NCBI RefSeq assembly: GCF_007828955.1
Contig: NZ_VIVR01000001.1
Span: forward strand, 5,084,001-5,148,000
Reading direction: 5' to 3'
Origin: Kitasatospora atroaurantiaca
GTDB taxonomy: Bacteria > Actinomycetota > Actinomycetes > Streptomycetales > Streptomycetaceae
DNA length: 64,000 nucleotides
Below, piece after piece: positions 36,601-44,579 of this stretch. The notes under the pieces were generated by a model. The model did not search any database. It saw only the letters and a program-made list of their open reading frames with translations, and had not been told where the DNA came from. A program made the translations under genes and the position numbers. Within the stretch, counting starts at the first letter, position 1, and each line of letters starts with the position of its first letter.

Positions 36601-39600
36601 GAACACCACGCTCAACCTGGTCGGCCTCGCAGCCTCCCAGGAGAGCGACTCGGTGGCGTGCGGCGGCTTCACCGAGGGCACGATCGCCTCGGCACCGGCC
36701 GGCTACAACACGCTGACCGCCCCGGCGAGCGTCAACCGGCCCGCCCAGGTGCAGTCCGCGACCCGCACCTTCTACGACGACACCAACTTCTCCACCACGT
36801 TCCCGCAGACCACGCCGCCCACCGTCGGCAACGCCACCATGATCCGCCAGGCCGCCGACTACGCCAGCGGCGCGTTCACCTGGCAGACCGCCAAGCGCAC
36901 TACCTACGACACCTACGGCCGCCCGCTGGCCGCTACCGACGCCAACGGCAACACCACCATCACCGCGTACACGGTCAACAGCGTCGGTCTGACCACCGGC
37001 ACGACCATCACCAACGCCAAGAACCAGATGGTCAAAACGACGTTCGCCCCCGCCCGCGGTCTGACCACGGCGGCGACTGACGCCAACAACATCACCGCCA
37101 CCAGTCAGTCCGACGCGCTGGGCCGACTCACCGGCGTATGGACCGAGTCCCGCCCGACCACCGCCCCGGCGAACAAGAAGTTCTCCTACACGGTCTCCAA
37201 CACCGGGCTGTCCGGTACCACCAGCGACACCCTGAACGAAGCGCTTGGCTACGTCACCTCCCTCACGGTCTACGACTCGTTCGGCCGGGTGCGGCAGACC
37301 CAGACGCCGACCCCGCAGGGCGGCCGCCTGGTCACCGAGTCGTTCTTCGACTCCCGCGGTTGGGTTCGCAAGAAGAACAACGCCTACTGGGATCCTGCGA
37401 ACACGCCCGCCCTCGAGCTCGCGTCGTCCGATGACAACGCCGTACCGAGCCAGGACGTCACCACCTACGACGGCCTCGGCCGCGCGGTCAAGGTCGACTC
37501 GCTGAAGAACGCCGTCGTTCAGGAGACCACCACCACCGTCTACGGCGGTGACCGGACCACGGTGATCCCGCCCGCCGGCGGCACCGTCAAGGCCACGGTC
37601 ACCGACCCACTCGGCCGCACCGTCGAACTCGACGACTACACCGCGCGCCCGACCGTCACCCCTCCGGCCGACACCTTCACCGGCACCTACACCCTCACCG
37701 GCGGCACCAGCCAGGCCATCACCTACGGCTTCGACGGCCACGGCAAGCAGAACACCGTCACCGCCGCCGGCTCCACCTGGACCAGCACCTACAACCTGCT
37801 CGGCCAGGTCACCGGCAAGAACGACCCCGACGCCGGCGCCAGCTCCATGCTCTACGACGCAGTTGGCAACCTCACCCAGACCACCGACTCCCGCACAAAG
37901 ACCGTCAGCTACACCTACGACAAGCTCAACCGCAAGACCGCCACGTACACGGCACCGGTCTCCGGACAGGCCACGGCGAACGCGATCGCCTCCTGGGTCT
38001 ACGACAACGACAACAGCGTCGTCGGCGTGACCAACCCCATCGGCCACGCCACCACCAGCACCTCCTACAGCAACGGCGCCGCCTATGTGACCCAGGCCTC
38101 CGGATACAACGTCTTTGGCGAATCCCTCGGCGAGACCATCACCATCCCGTCGACCACGGAGGGCGCCACCCTCGGCAAGCCCTACGTCTTCACGCACACC
38201 TACACCAGCAACGCCGGCCTGCCCTACACCGACGTCTACCCCGGCGGAAACGGCCTCCCGTCCGAAACCGCCCTCCACACCTACAAGCCCGTCTTCGACC
38301 TGCCCGCCGGCCTGGCCACCGCCAGCTACGGCTATGCCCAGGACACCACCTACGACGCCTACAGCCGCGTCTTGCAGACCCAGATCGGCAGCACCACCAG
38401 CTACGGCATCCTCACCAACACCTACGACCCGCACACCGGCCGCCTGACCGAGCAGCTCACCCAGCGCGCCACCACCGGCGCCCCGAGCGACGTCGACCGC
38501 CAGCACTACTACTACGACCAGGCCGGCAACGTCACCCGCCAGGTCTCCACCCGTCTCGGCGCGACCTCCGAGACCCAGTGTTACGGCTACGACCAGCTCG
38601 ACCGCCTCAAGCAGGCCTGGACCGCCACCGACTCCTGCGCGGCCACCCCCACCCCAGCCGCCCACTCGACGGTCGGTGACGCGATCACCGGCGGCGCCTA
38701 CTGGACCGACTGGTCCTTCGACGCCCTCGGCAACCGCACCAACCAGACCGAGCATTCCACCACCGGCGGCGCCGACACCACTACCACCTACACCTACAAC
38801 GGCAACGGCAAGAACCAGCCGCACACGCTTACCTCCGCCTCCACCGGCGGCACCGCCCTGCAGTACGACACCGCCGGTAACGCCCTCAAGCGCACCACCA
38901 CCGCCGCCGGTACCCAGACCCTGACCTGGGACGACGCGGGTCGCCTCAGCTCCATCACCGGCGGCACCGCAGGAAACACCAACTACGTCTACGACGCCGA
39001 CGGCAACGTCCTCCTCCAGAAGGACCCCGGCACCACCACCCTCTACCTTCCCGGGCAGCAGATCGCCCTCAACACCACCCTCGGCACCACCACCAGCACC
39101 CGCTACCTCCCGCTGCCCGGCGGCGGAACCGTTGTCCGCACCGGCAGCACCACCAACTACCGATTCGAAATCGCCGACCCCCACGGCACCGCCGGCCTGG
39201 TCCTCGACAACACCTGCCAAACCCCCACCTGGCGCCAGTTCACCCCCTACGGCGCACCTCGCGGCACCAGCGTCACCTGGCCCGACAACCGCGGCTTCCT
39301 CAACGCCCCCACCTCCGGATCCACCGGCCTCACCATCCTCGGAGCCCGCCAGTACGACCCCGTCACAGGCCGCTTCATCAGCCTCGACCCCGTCTTCGAA
39401 GCCACCGACGCCCAACAACTCGGCGGCTACAACTACGCCGGCAGCAACCCCATCGGCAGAAGCGACCCCACCGGCCTCATGGCCTGGGACTCCGAAACCG
39501 GCATCTCAGCCGGCACCACCGGCCAGCTGCAGAACCAGATCAACAACACCTACGGCCACGGCTACCGACCCAGTCCGCCGTACAGCCCGCCCAAGAAGAA

Positions 39601-40834
39601 GAAGCGCGGCTTCTGGAAGGGGGTCATGGATACCGGCGTCGGAATGGTCAAGGGCGCTGCCCAGCCCTTCGTCGAGGTCGGGGGCTGTGTGACCGGAGAC
39701 CTCGGGTCGTGCGGCAATGTCGCCACGATGGCCAACCCCGGCCTCCTCGCCATGAAGGCTGGAGTCGACCTGTACCACACAGGCGAGGCCATGTATGACG
39801 AATACCAGAACGGCGAATACGCCTACCTCGGCGGGCAAATCACCACACTTGCCGCCGTTGCACTGATCACCAAGAAGGTGGCACCGGTCCCCGCCGCGGG
39901 CGCCGCAGCCGCCGCAGACGCCGAAGAGATCAGCGCAGCCTCGCGACTCGCCGAAACGGTCGGAGGCAAGTGCAGCTTCACGCCCGAAACCGCTGTCCTC
40001 ATGAGCGACGGCACGACCAAGCCGATCGCCGCCATCATCCCCGGCGACCAAGTGGAGGCCGCTGACCCCGGAACGGCAAAGGATCAGGGCGCGCACCCCG
40101 TCATCGCCACCTGGATCAACCACGACAACGATCTGATCGACCTGTCCGTCCAGCCCGACGGGGGCTCTCCCGAAACCATCCACACCACCTCCAAGCACCG
40201 CTTCTGGGACGACACCACGCATGAATGGGTACCGGCGGGCCAGCTGACCGCTGGCCACAACCTGGTCACCACGACCGACCAGCACGTCACCGTCCTCGAC
40301 GTGAGCATCAAGCCCGGCTCCGCGGATATGTACAACCTGACCGTCGACAGCCTCCACACGTACTATGTGCTGGCGGGGGCCACGCCGGTCCTAGTTCACA
40401 ACTGTGGTCCTGGGGTTGCAACTGAAGACGATGCAATGCTTGCTCTCAACCGTGCGGAAGAGTTGCAGGCGTCCCGCAATGATTACTTCATGGCGGACGT
40501 GAAGGGCACCACGGCGGTAATTGGTGTCTTCAACTCTGAGACGAAGGCATTCACCACTCGGATCGGAATCAATGGGGGCGGTGCAATGCCTTCCGGATGG
40601 ACACTTCGGCCGGGAGAGGAATTCGTGCAGGCGGCTGGGCATGCAGAGGAAGGGATCCTTAACAGCTTGGGGCCAAATGAGCATGCAGTGTTCGGTGCGG
40701 CATCGCGAAACTTCTGCGTTGCCATCTGTTCGCCCATGCTGAACGTTCGCGGGGTGACGTTGGGTGGCGCAGGGATCCGCGGTCATGCTGCACAGAACTC
40801 CCCATTCACAATCTTCTGGGCCACTGGAGGCTAG
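33650..40834 (+). CDS. Rhs/YD-repeat polymorphic toxin with HINT autoprotease and deaminase-like tip
   Basis: A 2394-residue exported toxin; ATG at 33650 has GAGGTG ten bases upstream. A signal-like segment (VSAVALLSALIAAPAHGA) precedes an SpvB-like beta region (GSFTYAYPVQIPG), YD repeats and the Rhs core closing near residue 1945 (LGARQYDPVTGRFISLDP). The HINT domain runs from Cys2108 (KCSFTPETAVLM), with HTTSKHRFW, to VHN at 2251, where self-cleavage would free the tip. Residues 2252-2394 form the toxin, with HAEEGIL and NFCVAIC resembling the HxE and Cys-pair motifs of YwqJ-like nucleotide deaminases. The candidate att core of the integrative elements sits in codons 2236-2240, inside the HINT end. 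Codons after the core are less GC-rich than those before. Confidence 0.92.
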   Translation: MLHRTDSRSAAPSGRPLISGRPASLRWLGGVSAVALLSALIAAPAHGADHTSAWSPAAPSTVAVKGVRNLKPKVAQQTAKTQQTYMPRATAWPKAAKGSAHLAAPAAKADGARQTAAGTPIWVQAKKSATGTYQGPADVGVTVLDHQKSAGLGVSGVVFSVAPSGNGQGGVRIGVDYSSFAEAYGGNYASRLHLVSLPACALTTPDVPSCRVQTPLATQRDAKASTVSAEVELGTPAVTHTAADATMGRAVPAVWSGDGTTAHQASTAAAPQVLAATDSTGQEGSAAGSYAAGALSPSGSWTAGGAGGSFTYAYPVQIPGASTSLTPKFALGYDSASVDGKTASTQAQASWVGDGWSTPDSFIEQTFTSCADKPEGTASPSETSDECYAGPILTLSLNGSSTALVWDSAKSTWKPQSDNGEKIAHVTNSNNGSGTYNTDYWTVTDRTGTVYSFGRNQLPGWTSGKAVTNSVDSMPVYSAHSGDPCYNAAGFSSSVCTMAYKWHLDYVKDARSQAMSYWYTQDTNYYAQNNGQSNTKYVRDSYLARIDYGFRDSGAYGTVPDQIAFTPGSRCTLATCDPISGSNAGTQYPDVPFDLICNSGATCTSHAPAFFSTVRLKQITTSQYSTSAAKYLPVDTYDLLQSEPPTGDGTSPTLWLTQVTRTGNDTSAGGSSSSIPLPLPPVVFGGDTKQNRVDTANFPGMYRYRLTSITTELGELIGVTYGLPNPCTAAYVAAANPATNTSSCYPVSWTPPFYTDPVTDWFEKYAVTQVLESDQTGGALKKDSTYAYTGGAAWHYDDNETVQAKYRTWGQFRGYATVTTYTGDGTNDRKTKDTVSYYRGMDGDYATVNPVTIRPVSLTDSQGAAHTDSDKLSGSELESTSYKGDGTVIDSLTITSYWVSPATATRNRTGLPALTAGTAKEAETYTRQAITSSGSTTWRVTETDNTYVADLADNNFGLLTAGYSHTVPVVAAYDQCTTYTYAPANTTLNLVGLAASQESDSVACGGFTEGTIASAPAGYNTLTAPASVNRPAQVQSATRTFYDDTNFSTTFPQTTPPTVGNATMIRQAADYASGAFTWQTAKRTTYDTYGRPLAATDANGNTTITAYTVNSVGLTTGTTITNAKNQMVKTTFAPARGLTTAATDANNITATSQSDALGRLTGVWTESRPTTAPANKKFSYTVSNTGLSGTTSDTLNEALGYVTSLTVYDSFGRVRQTQTPTPQGGRLVTESFFDSRGWVRKKNNAYWDPANTPALELASSDDNAVPSQDVTTYDGLGRAVKVDSLKNAVVQETTTTVYGGDRTTVIPPAGGTVKATVTDPLGRTVELDDYTARPTVTPPADTFTGTYTLTGGTSQAITYGFDGHGKQNTVTAAGSTWTSTYNLLGQVTGKNDPDAGASSMLYDAVGNLTQTTDSRTKTVSYTYDKLNRKTATYTAPVSGQATANAIASWVYDNDNSVVGVTNPIGHATTSTSYSNGAAYVTQASGYNVFGESLGETITIPSTTEGATLGKPYVFTHTYTSNAGLPYTDVYPGGNGLPSETALHTYKPVFDLPAGLATASYGYAQDTTYDAYSRVLQTQIGSTTSYGILTNTYDPHTGRLTEQLTQRATTGAPSDVDRQHYYYDQAGNVTRQVSTRLGATSETQCYGYDQLDRLKQAWTATDSCAATPTPAAHSTVGDAITGGAYWTDWSFDALGNRTNQTEHSTTGGADTTTTYTYNGNGKNQPHTLTSASTGGTALQYDTAGNALKRTTTAAGTQTLTWDDAGRLSSITGGTAGNTNYVYDADGNVLLQKDPGTTTLYLPGQQIALNTTLGTTTSTRYLPLPGGGTVVRTGSTTNYRFEIADPHGTAGLVLDNTCQTPTWRQFTPYGAPRGTSVTWPDNRGFLNAPTSGSTGLTILGARQYDPVTGRFISLDPVFEATDAQQLGGYNYAGSNPIGRSDPTGLMAWDSETGISAGTTGQLQNQINNTYGHGYRPSPPYSPPKKKKRGFWKGVMDTGVGMVKGAAQPFVEVGGCVTGDLGSCGNVATMANPGLLAMKAGVDLYHTGEAMYDEYQNGEYAYLGGQITTLAAVALITKKVAPVPAAGAAAAADAEEISAASRLAETVGGKCSFTPETAVLMSDGTTKPIAAIIPGDQVEAADPGTAKDQGAHPVIATWINHDNDLIDLSVQPDGGSPETIHTTSKHRFWDDTTHEWVPAGQLTAGHNLVTTTDQHVTVLDVSIKPGSADMYNLTVDSLHTYYVLAGATPVLVHNCGPGVATEDDAMLALNRAEELQASRNDYFMADVKGTTAVIGVFNSETKAFTTRIGINGGGAMPSGWTLRPGEEFVQAAGHAEEGILNSLGPNEHAVFGAASRNFCVAICSPMLNVRGVTLGGAGIRGHAAQNSPFTIFWATGG
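40355..40368 (+). repeat. candidate attL core of element 1 (copy A)
   Basis: CACACGTACTATGT starts exactly on a codon boundary of rhs and encodes the start of HTYYVLAG. The same 14 bp recur at 52840 and 60225, each time followed by codons for the end of a HINT domain. Confidence 0.8.
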
Positions 40835-40840
40835 AGGGAC

Positions 40841-41476
40841 ATGGAGATTCCGTCAGAAATTCAGGCAATTTCGAACGCTTCGGACTCTGAGCTGATGCTG
40901 ATCTGTGCTGCAGCTGCGGAACGGGGGGTGACTTTCTGTCGAGCCCTAGGCCCTTCGGAGTACTTGACGTGGGTCGATGCCTCGCTTGAGCTTGCTTGGG
41001 CGGCAGCTGCTGGCGAGTCTGTCCAGGACGAGTGCGCCGAGGCGTTGGATGAGCTGGAGATGGAACCTCAGGATGGCGAGGATGATTCCTCTCGCCCAGA
41101 GTTCTATGTGACTCAGGCGGTGGGGCTCGTGGGAAATGCTCTTGCCGTCTCCTTGAGGCCTTCAGTCCCGAAGGTGGAGATGTCCATCAATGCCCTCAGG
41201 TCACTGCTCTCCATGCTCGACTTCAAGCTGTCAGGAGAAAATCCCGTAATTGTAAGGTACGGAGAAGAGCCTCCTCCTCCGGGGCGGCTAGTACAAATGG
41301 AGATTGACGCCGAGCGTGAAGTCCTTGCTCTTTTGTCTCAGGGGTCAGAAGATTCCGCTCAAGGTGTGACTGGCCGCTCGGCGGCAACTCAAGCGCAGGC
41401 ATCAGCAAGCGCATTTGCCGTGCAGCTGATTCCTTCTATCGAGGAGTTTGCCGAACTAAACAACTGGGATCTTTGA
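40841..41476 (+). CDS. presumed immunity protein for the deaminase-like Rhs tip
   Basis: A 211-residue cytosolic, mostly helical and acidic protein with no signal peptide. It begins six bases after the rhs stop, with GAGGG before ATG 40841. I do not recognise the family; the first 70 residues (LMLICAAAAERGVTFCRAL) loosely resemble helical DUF416-like proteins. Its position directly behind a toxin tip and its low GC relative to rhs make it the cognate immunity gene. That role is inferred. Confidence 0.75.
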   Translation: MEIPSEIQAISNASDSELMLICAAAAERGVTFCRALGPSEYLTWVDASLELAWAAAAGESVQDECAEALDELEMEPQDGEDDSSRPEFYVTQAVGLVGNALAVSLRPSVPKVEMSINALRSLLSMLDFKLSGENPVIVRYGEEPPPPGRLVQMEIDAEREVLALLSQGSEDSAQGVTGRSAATQAQASASAFAVQLIPSIEEFAELNNWDL

Positions 41477-41521
41477 GAGGCGATCTGAACTCAAGAGTCC
41501 GCGTCATAAAGTAAGTATATG

Positions 41522-41576
41522 AAGACGCCATGTAGCCCTCCCCGGAGCTGTTCCGGGGAGGGCTACATGGCGTCTT
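41522..41576. terminator. bidirectional terminator between immunity gene 1 and int1
   Basis: A perfect 25-bp inverted repeat (41522-41546 with 41552-41576, 5-nt loop) separates the plus-strand toxin/immunity cassette from the minus-strand integrase operon. Equivalent hairpins of unrelated sequence stand at the same place in elements 2 and 3. Confidence 0.9.
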
Positions 41577-41598
41577 GACGGCAGTAGTTGACGGCAAC
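41575..41598. repeat. candidate integrase arm-site pair, left end of element 1
   Basis: Two TGACGGCA units separated by GTAGT lie immediately after the int1 stop codon. The same pair occurs at the left end of element 2 (53564-53587) and, slightly altered, at the right ends of elements 1 and 2. Confidence 0.55.
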
Positions 41599-41599
41599 G

Positions 41600-42928
41600 T
41601 CAGCGGACGGGGGCTGCACAAAGCGGCGGGCCGTCGCCGTCGTCGGGGTTGGTGGCGGCCTCGGAGGTCTTGCCGAGGGTGCGGCCAAGGAGGTCGATGG
41701 CGTCGCGCTGGAGGCGGAGGCGGACGTGGGCGTACACCGTCGCGGTGACGCCGATGTGGGCATGCCCCAGCAACTCCTTGATGACGACGAGTTCGACGCC
41801 CTGTTCCAGGAGGAGGGTCGCGGTCGAGTGCCTCAGGTCGTGGAACCGGATCGCCCTCAGGCGAGAGCGGCGGAGGAGCGCGTTGAAGTGGCGGGTGAGG
41901 GTGGCGGGTTCGATGGGGTGGCCGTCCGGGCGTGTGAAGACGAGACCGTTGTCCACCCACTCTTCACCGGCCTGCTGCTTCTCGCGGGCCTGCCGGTCGC
42001 GGTGCGCGCGGAGCGAGGTGATGCAGGCGGTCGGGAGGACGATGCGGCGTTCCGAGCTGATGGTCTTGGTCGGCAGGGTGGTGAGCCCGCCGGTCCGGGT
42101 GCGCTGGAGGGTGCGGCGGATGCTTGCGGTGCCGTTGTCGAGGTCGAGGTCTTCCCAGCGCAGGCCGAGGAGTTCGCCCTTGCGGAGCCCGGTGCGAAGG
42201 GCGAGTTCGAACAGAGTCTGGAAGCGGTGGCCGTGGGCGGCCGTGAGGAAGTGCCGGGCTTCGTCGGCGGTGAGGGGGTCGAAGCGGCGGGGGCGGGGTG
42301 TGCCGGTGCGGACGTTGCGGGCGACGTTGCGCGGGATCTCCTCCTCACGGACAGCGTGCTCCAGCGCGGACTTGAGGACGGAGTGGATGTAGGCGAGCGT
42401 CAGCGGGGAGAGGTACTTGTGGCAGCACTTCCCGATGGCGCAGCAGCGCGGCCGGCGGTCGGCCTGGGCGTCGGGCCTGCGCCGGGCGTCGATGCCGCGA
42501 GCGCAGCACTGGCAGACGATCCGCAGCCCGTTCAGCCAGGCTCGCACGTCCTTCGCGGCGAGCTTGGCGAGCTTCTTTTTGCCCAAGCCCGGGATGAGGT
42601 ACTGGGTGACGCAGGCGGTGTAGCGGGTGTGGGTGGTCTCGCGGAGCTGGTGGATGGCGACGTTCTCCAGCCAGTACGTCAGGTAGGCAGCGACGCTGCC
42701 CTGTGCGGAGACCATGGGGACGCCGCGGTTGCTGGTGGCGATCTTCTCGGTGAGCTTGGCGAGGGCTTCCTTGCGGGTGATGCCGTAGACGCGGACGCGC
42801 TTGCGGGTGTCGCCGGGGGCGAGGACGTAGCCGGCGGCTTCCCAGCGGCCGTCCTTGCGCTGGTAGACGGTGCCGTCGCCGTTGGCCCGGACGCGGCGGG
42901 AGGCGGGGGTGTCGCGGGGTGTGGTCAT
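41600..42928 (-). CDS. int: tyrosine site-specific integrase (element 1)
   Basis: A 442-residue tyrosine recombinase. The N-terminal arm-binding domain starts with GDGTVYQRKDGRWEAAGYV. A Cys-rich insert at about 139-169 (CQCCARG, CCAIGKCCH) may bind zinc. Catalytic residues are R249 (TGLRKGE), H363 and R366 (HDLRHS), H389 (LLGHAHIG) and Y399 (TVYAHV). It is close to the integrase of element 2 over its full length, so both probably use the same attachment core. The IS110 insertion now separates it from xis. Confidence 0.95.
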   Translation of the reverse strand: MTTPRDTPASRRVRANGDGTVYQRKDGRWEAAGYVLAPGDTRKRVRVYGITRKEALAKLTEKIATSNRGVPMVSAQGSVAAYLTYWLENVAIHQLRETTHTRYTACVTQYLIPGLGKKKLAKLAAKDVRAWLNGLRIVCQCCARGIDARRRPDAQADRRPRCCAIGKCCHKYLSPLTLAYIHSVLKSALEHAVREEEIPRNVARNVRTGTPRPRRFDPLTADEARHFLTAAHGHRFQTLFELALRTGLRKGELLGLRWEDLDLDNGTASIRRTLQRTRTGGLTTLPTKTISSERRIVLPTACITSLRAHRDRQAREKQQAGEEWVDNGLVFTRPDGHPIEPATLTRHFNALLRRSRLRAIRFHDLRHSTATLLLEQGVELVVIKELLGHAHIGVTATVYAHVRLRLQRDAIDLLGRTLGKTSEAATNPDDGDGPPLCAAPVR

Positions 42929-43164
42929 CAGGCGGCTCTACCTTCTGAGCTGGGTTGATCGAGCCACTCGTAAGGTTGGGTCGCCCAGGGGTGCTGGGTG
43001 TGGCTATCAGGCGGCTGCCGTCTCGTGGCATACGACGCTTCGCCGCCCAGCACCCCACGACGACTCGGCCGCCGATTAGGAAGTGCGAGCAAGTCGCTGA
43101 GTAGAGCAATGCCGGCGAGGTCGTCCGTGGTACGAACAGAACGAACACGCACGTCAGGAGCACG
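42929..43164 (+). ncRNA. IS110 non-coding end, candidate bridge RNA
   Basis: The 230 bp upstream of the transposase are non-coding and structured, with an 11-bp perfect inverted repeat GGGGTGCTGGG (42988-42998) and CCCAGCACCCC (43046-43056). IS110-group elements encode a bridge RNA in this position that selects target and donor. The assignment here rests on position and structure only. Confidence 0.5.
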
Positions 43165-44371
43165 ATGAGCCGGATATGGGCGGGGATCGACAGCGGCAAA
43201 GGCCACCACCACGGCCTGGCCCTGGACACCGAGGGCAAGACCCTGATGTCGCGGCGGGTCGCCAACGACGAGCCCGAGCTGCTGCAGCTGATCGGCGACG
43301 TCCTCGCCCTGGCCGGCGGCGACCAGGTGACCTGGGCGATCGACATGACCGGCGGGGAACCCGCCCTGCTGCTGAGCCTGCTCGTCGCCCACGGCCAGGA
43401 GGTCCTGTACATCCCCGGCCGCCTGGTGAACCGCGCGTCCGACGGCTACCGCGGGGAAGGCAAGACCGACGCCCGCGACGCCTACGTGATCGCCGACCAG
43501 GCCAGGATGCGCCGCGATCTGCAGCCCATCCGTCCCGGCGACGAGGCCGCGATCGAGCTCAAGCTGCTGACCGGCCGCCGTGCCGACCTGGTCGAGGACC
43601 GCACCCGCGCCGTCAACCGTCTGCGCGGCACCCTGCTGAGCATGTTCCCGTCCCTGGAGCGGGCCCTGGATGTGACCAACCTCGGTCCGCTCAAGCTGCT
43701 GACCGAGCATCAGACGCCGGCCGCGATCCGCCGCGTCGGCGTCGCGCGGCTGACCAAGTGGCTGGCCAACCGTAAGGTCCGCAATGCCAGAGCCCTGGCC
43801 GAAGCGGCCGTCGAGGCCGCCCAGCGCCAGCACACCTCCGTCCCCGGGGAGAAGACCATCGCCAGGCTGGTCCACACTCTGGCCGAGGGGGTGATGGCCC
43901 TCAACGAGCAGATCACCGAGATGGACAAGCTCATCGAGGGCCGGTTTCGCGAGCACGAACTCGCCGAGATAGTCGAGAGCGTCCCCGGCATCGGCGCCGT
44001 GCTCGGCGCCGAGTTCCTGGCCGGAGTCGGCGGCAGCCTGGATGGCTTCGCCTCGCCGGACGCTTTGGCGGCCTTCGCCGGTGTCGCCCCGGCGCCACGC
44101 GACTCGGGCAAGGTCAGTGGCAACCTGCATCGGCCGACCGTCTACCACCGCAGGCTCCAACGGGTCTTCTATACCTCGGCGTTGGTGAGCATCCGCTGTG
44201 ATCCGAACTCGCGGGTGTTCTACGACCGGAAGCGCGCCGAGGGGAAGAAGCATGTCCAGGCCGTGATGGCCCTGGCCCGCCGACGGGTCAATGTCCTGTG
44301 GGCGCTGATCCGTGACCGACGGTGCTACCACATCACACCCCCAGTGACCGAGACGGCTTGACAACGACATT
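42933..44371 (+). mobile_element. IS110-family insertion sequence between int1 and xis1
   Basis: About 1.44 kb inserted at the xis/int junction, flanked by AGG on both sides. In element 2 the xis stop and int start overlap (TGATG). Here that overlap is split by the insertion, and xis1 now ends on a TAA supplied partly by the IS. Exact ends are inferred by comparison with element 2. Confidence 0.8.
43165..44361 (+). CDS. IS110-family DEDD transposase
   Basis: A 398-residue transposase. The N-terminal RuvC-like DEDD domain starts IWAGIDSGKGHHH and contains EGKTDARDAYVIADQ. The C-terminal transposase_20 domain has ESVPGIGAVLGAEFLAGVG, FAGVAPAPRDSGK and the Ser-bearing TSALVSIR stretch. It appears intact, so the element may be active. 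It is oriented against the int/xis genes. Confidence 0.95.
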   Translation: MSRIWAGIDSGKGHHHGLALDTEGKTLMSRRVANDEPELLQLIGDVLALAGGDQVTWAIDMTGGEPALLLSLLVAHGQEVLYIPGRLVNRASDGYRGEGKTDARDAYVIADQARMRRDLQPIRPGDEAAIELKLLTGRRADLVEDRTRAVNRLRGTLLSMFPSLERALDVTNLGPLKLLTEHQTPAAIRRVGVARLTKWLANRKVRNARALAEAAVEAAQRQHTSVPGEKTIARLVHTLAEGVMALNEQITEMDKLIEGRFREHELAEIVESVPGIGAVLGAEFLAGVGGSLDGFASPDALAAFAGVAPAPRDSGKVSGNLHRPTVYHRRLQRVFYTSALVSIRCDPNSRVFYDRKRAEGKKHVQAVMALARRRVNVLWALIRDRRCYHITPPVTETA

Positions 44372-44579
44372 AGGAAGCGTCCTGTTCGAGTCGGGTGCGG
44401 ATGAAGTCGTTGAGTGCGTGGGCGGGGATGCGGCGGGCGCGGCCGAGGGTGATGGAGGCGAGCTGCCGGGAGCGGAGCAGGTCGTAGACGGCGGAGCGGC
44501 CGAGCTGGAGGCGGGCCATGACCTGGGGGACCGTCAGCAGGTCTTCGCCCGTGCTCGGAACCGTAAGCAGTGTGGTCAT
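44370..44579 (-). CDS. xis: excisionase-type HTH protein (element 1)
   Basis: A 69-residue MerR-like helix-turn-helix protein: LLTVPQVMARLQLGRSAVYD then RRIPAHALNDFIRTRL. Its start overlaps the rep stop (TGATG), so rep and xis are translationally coupled. Xis proteins bend DNA to favour excision. The near-identical gene in element 2 is at 54899-55084. Confidence 0.88.
   Translation of the reverse strand: MTTLLTVPSTGEDLLTVPQVMARLQLGRSAVYDLLRSRQLASITLGRARRIPAHALNDFIRTRLEQDAS

Noticed and set aside
36521..39418. A 965-codon minus-strand frame across the rhs gene
   Set aside because: It mirrors the YD-repeat region; Gly/Val-rich translation with no recognisable domain.
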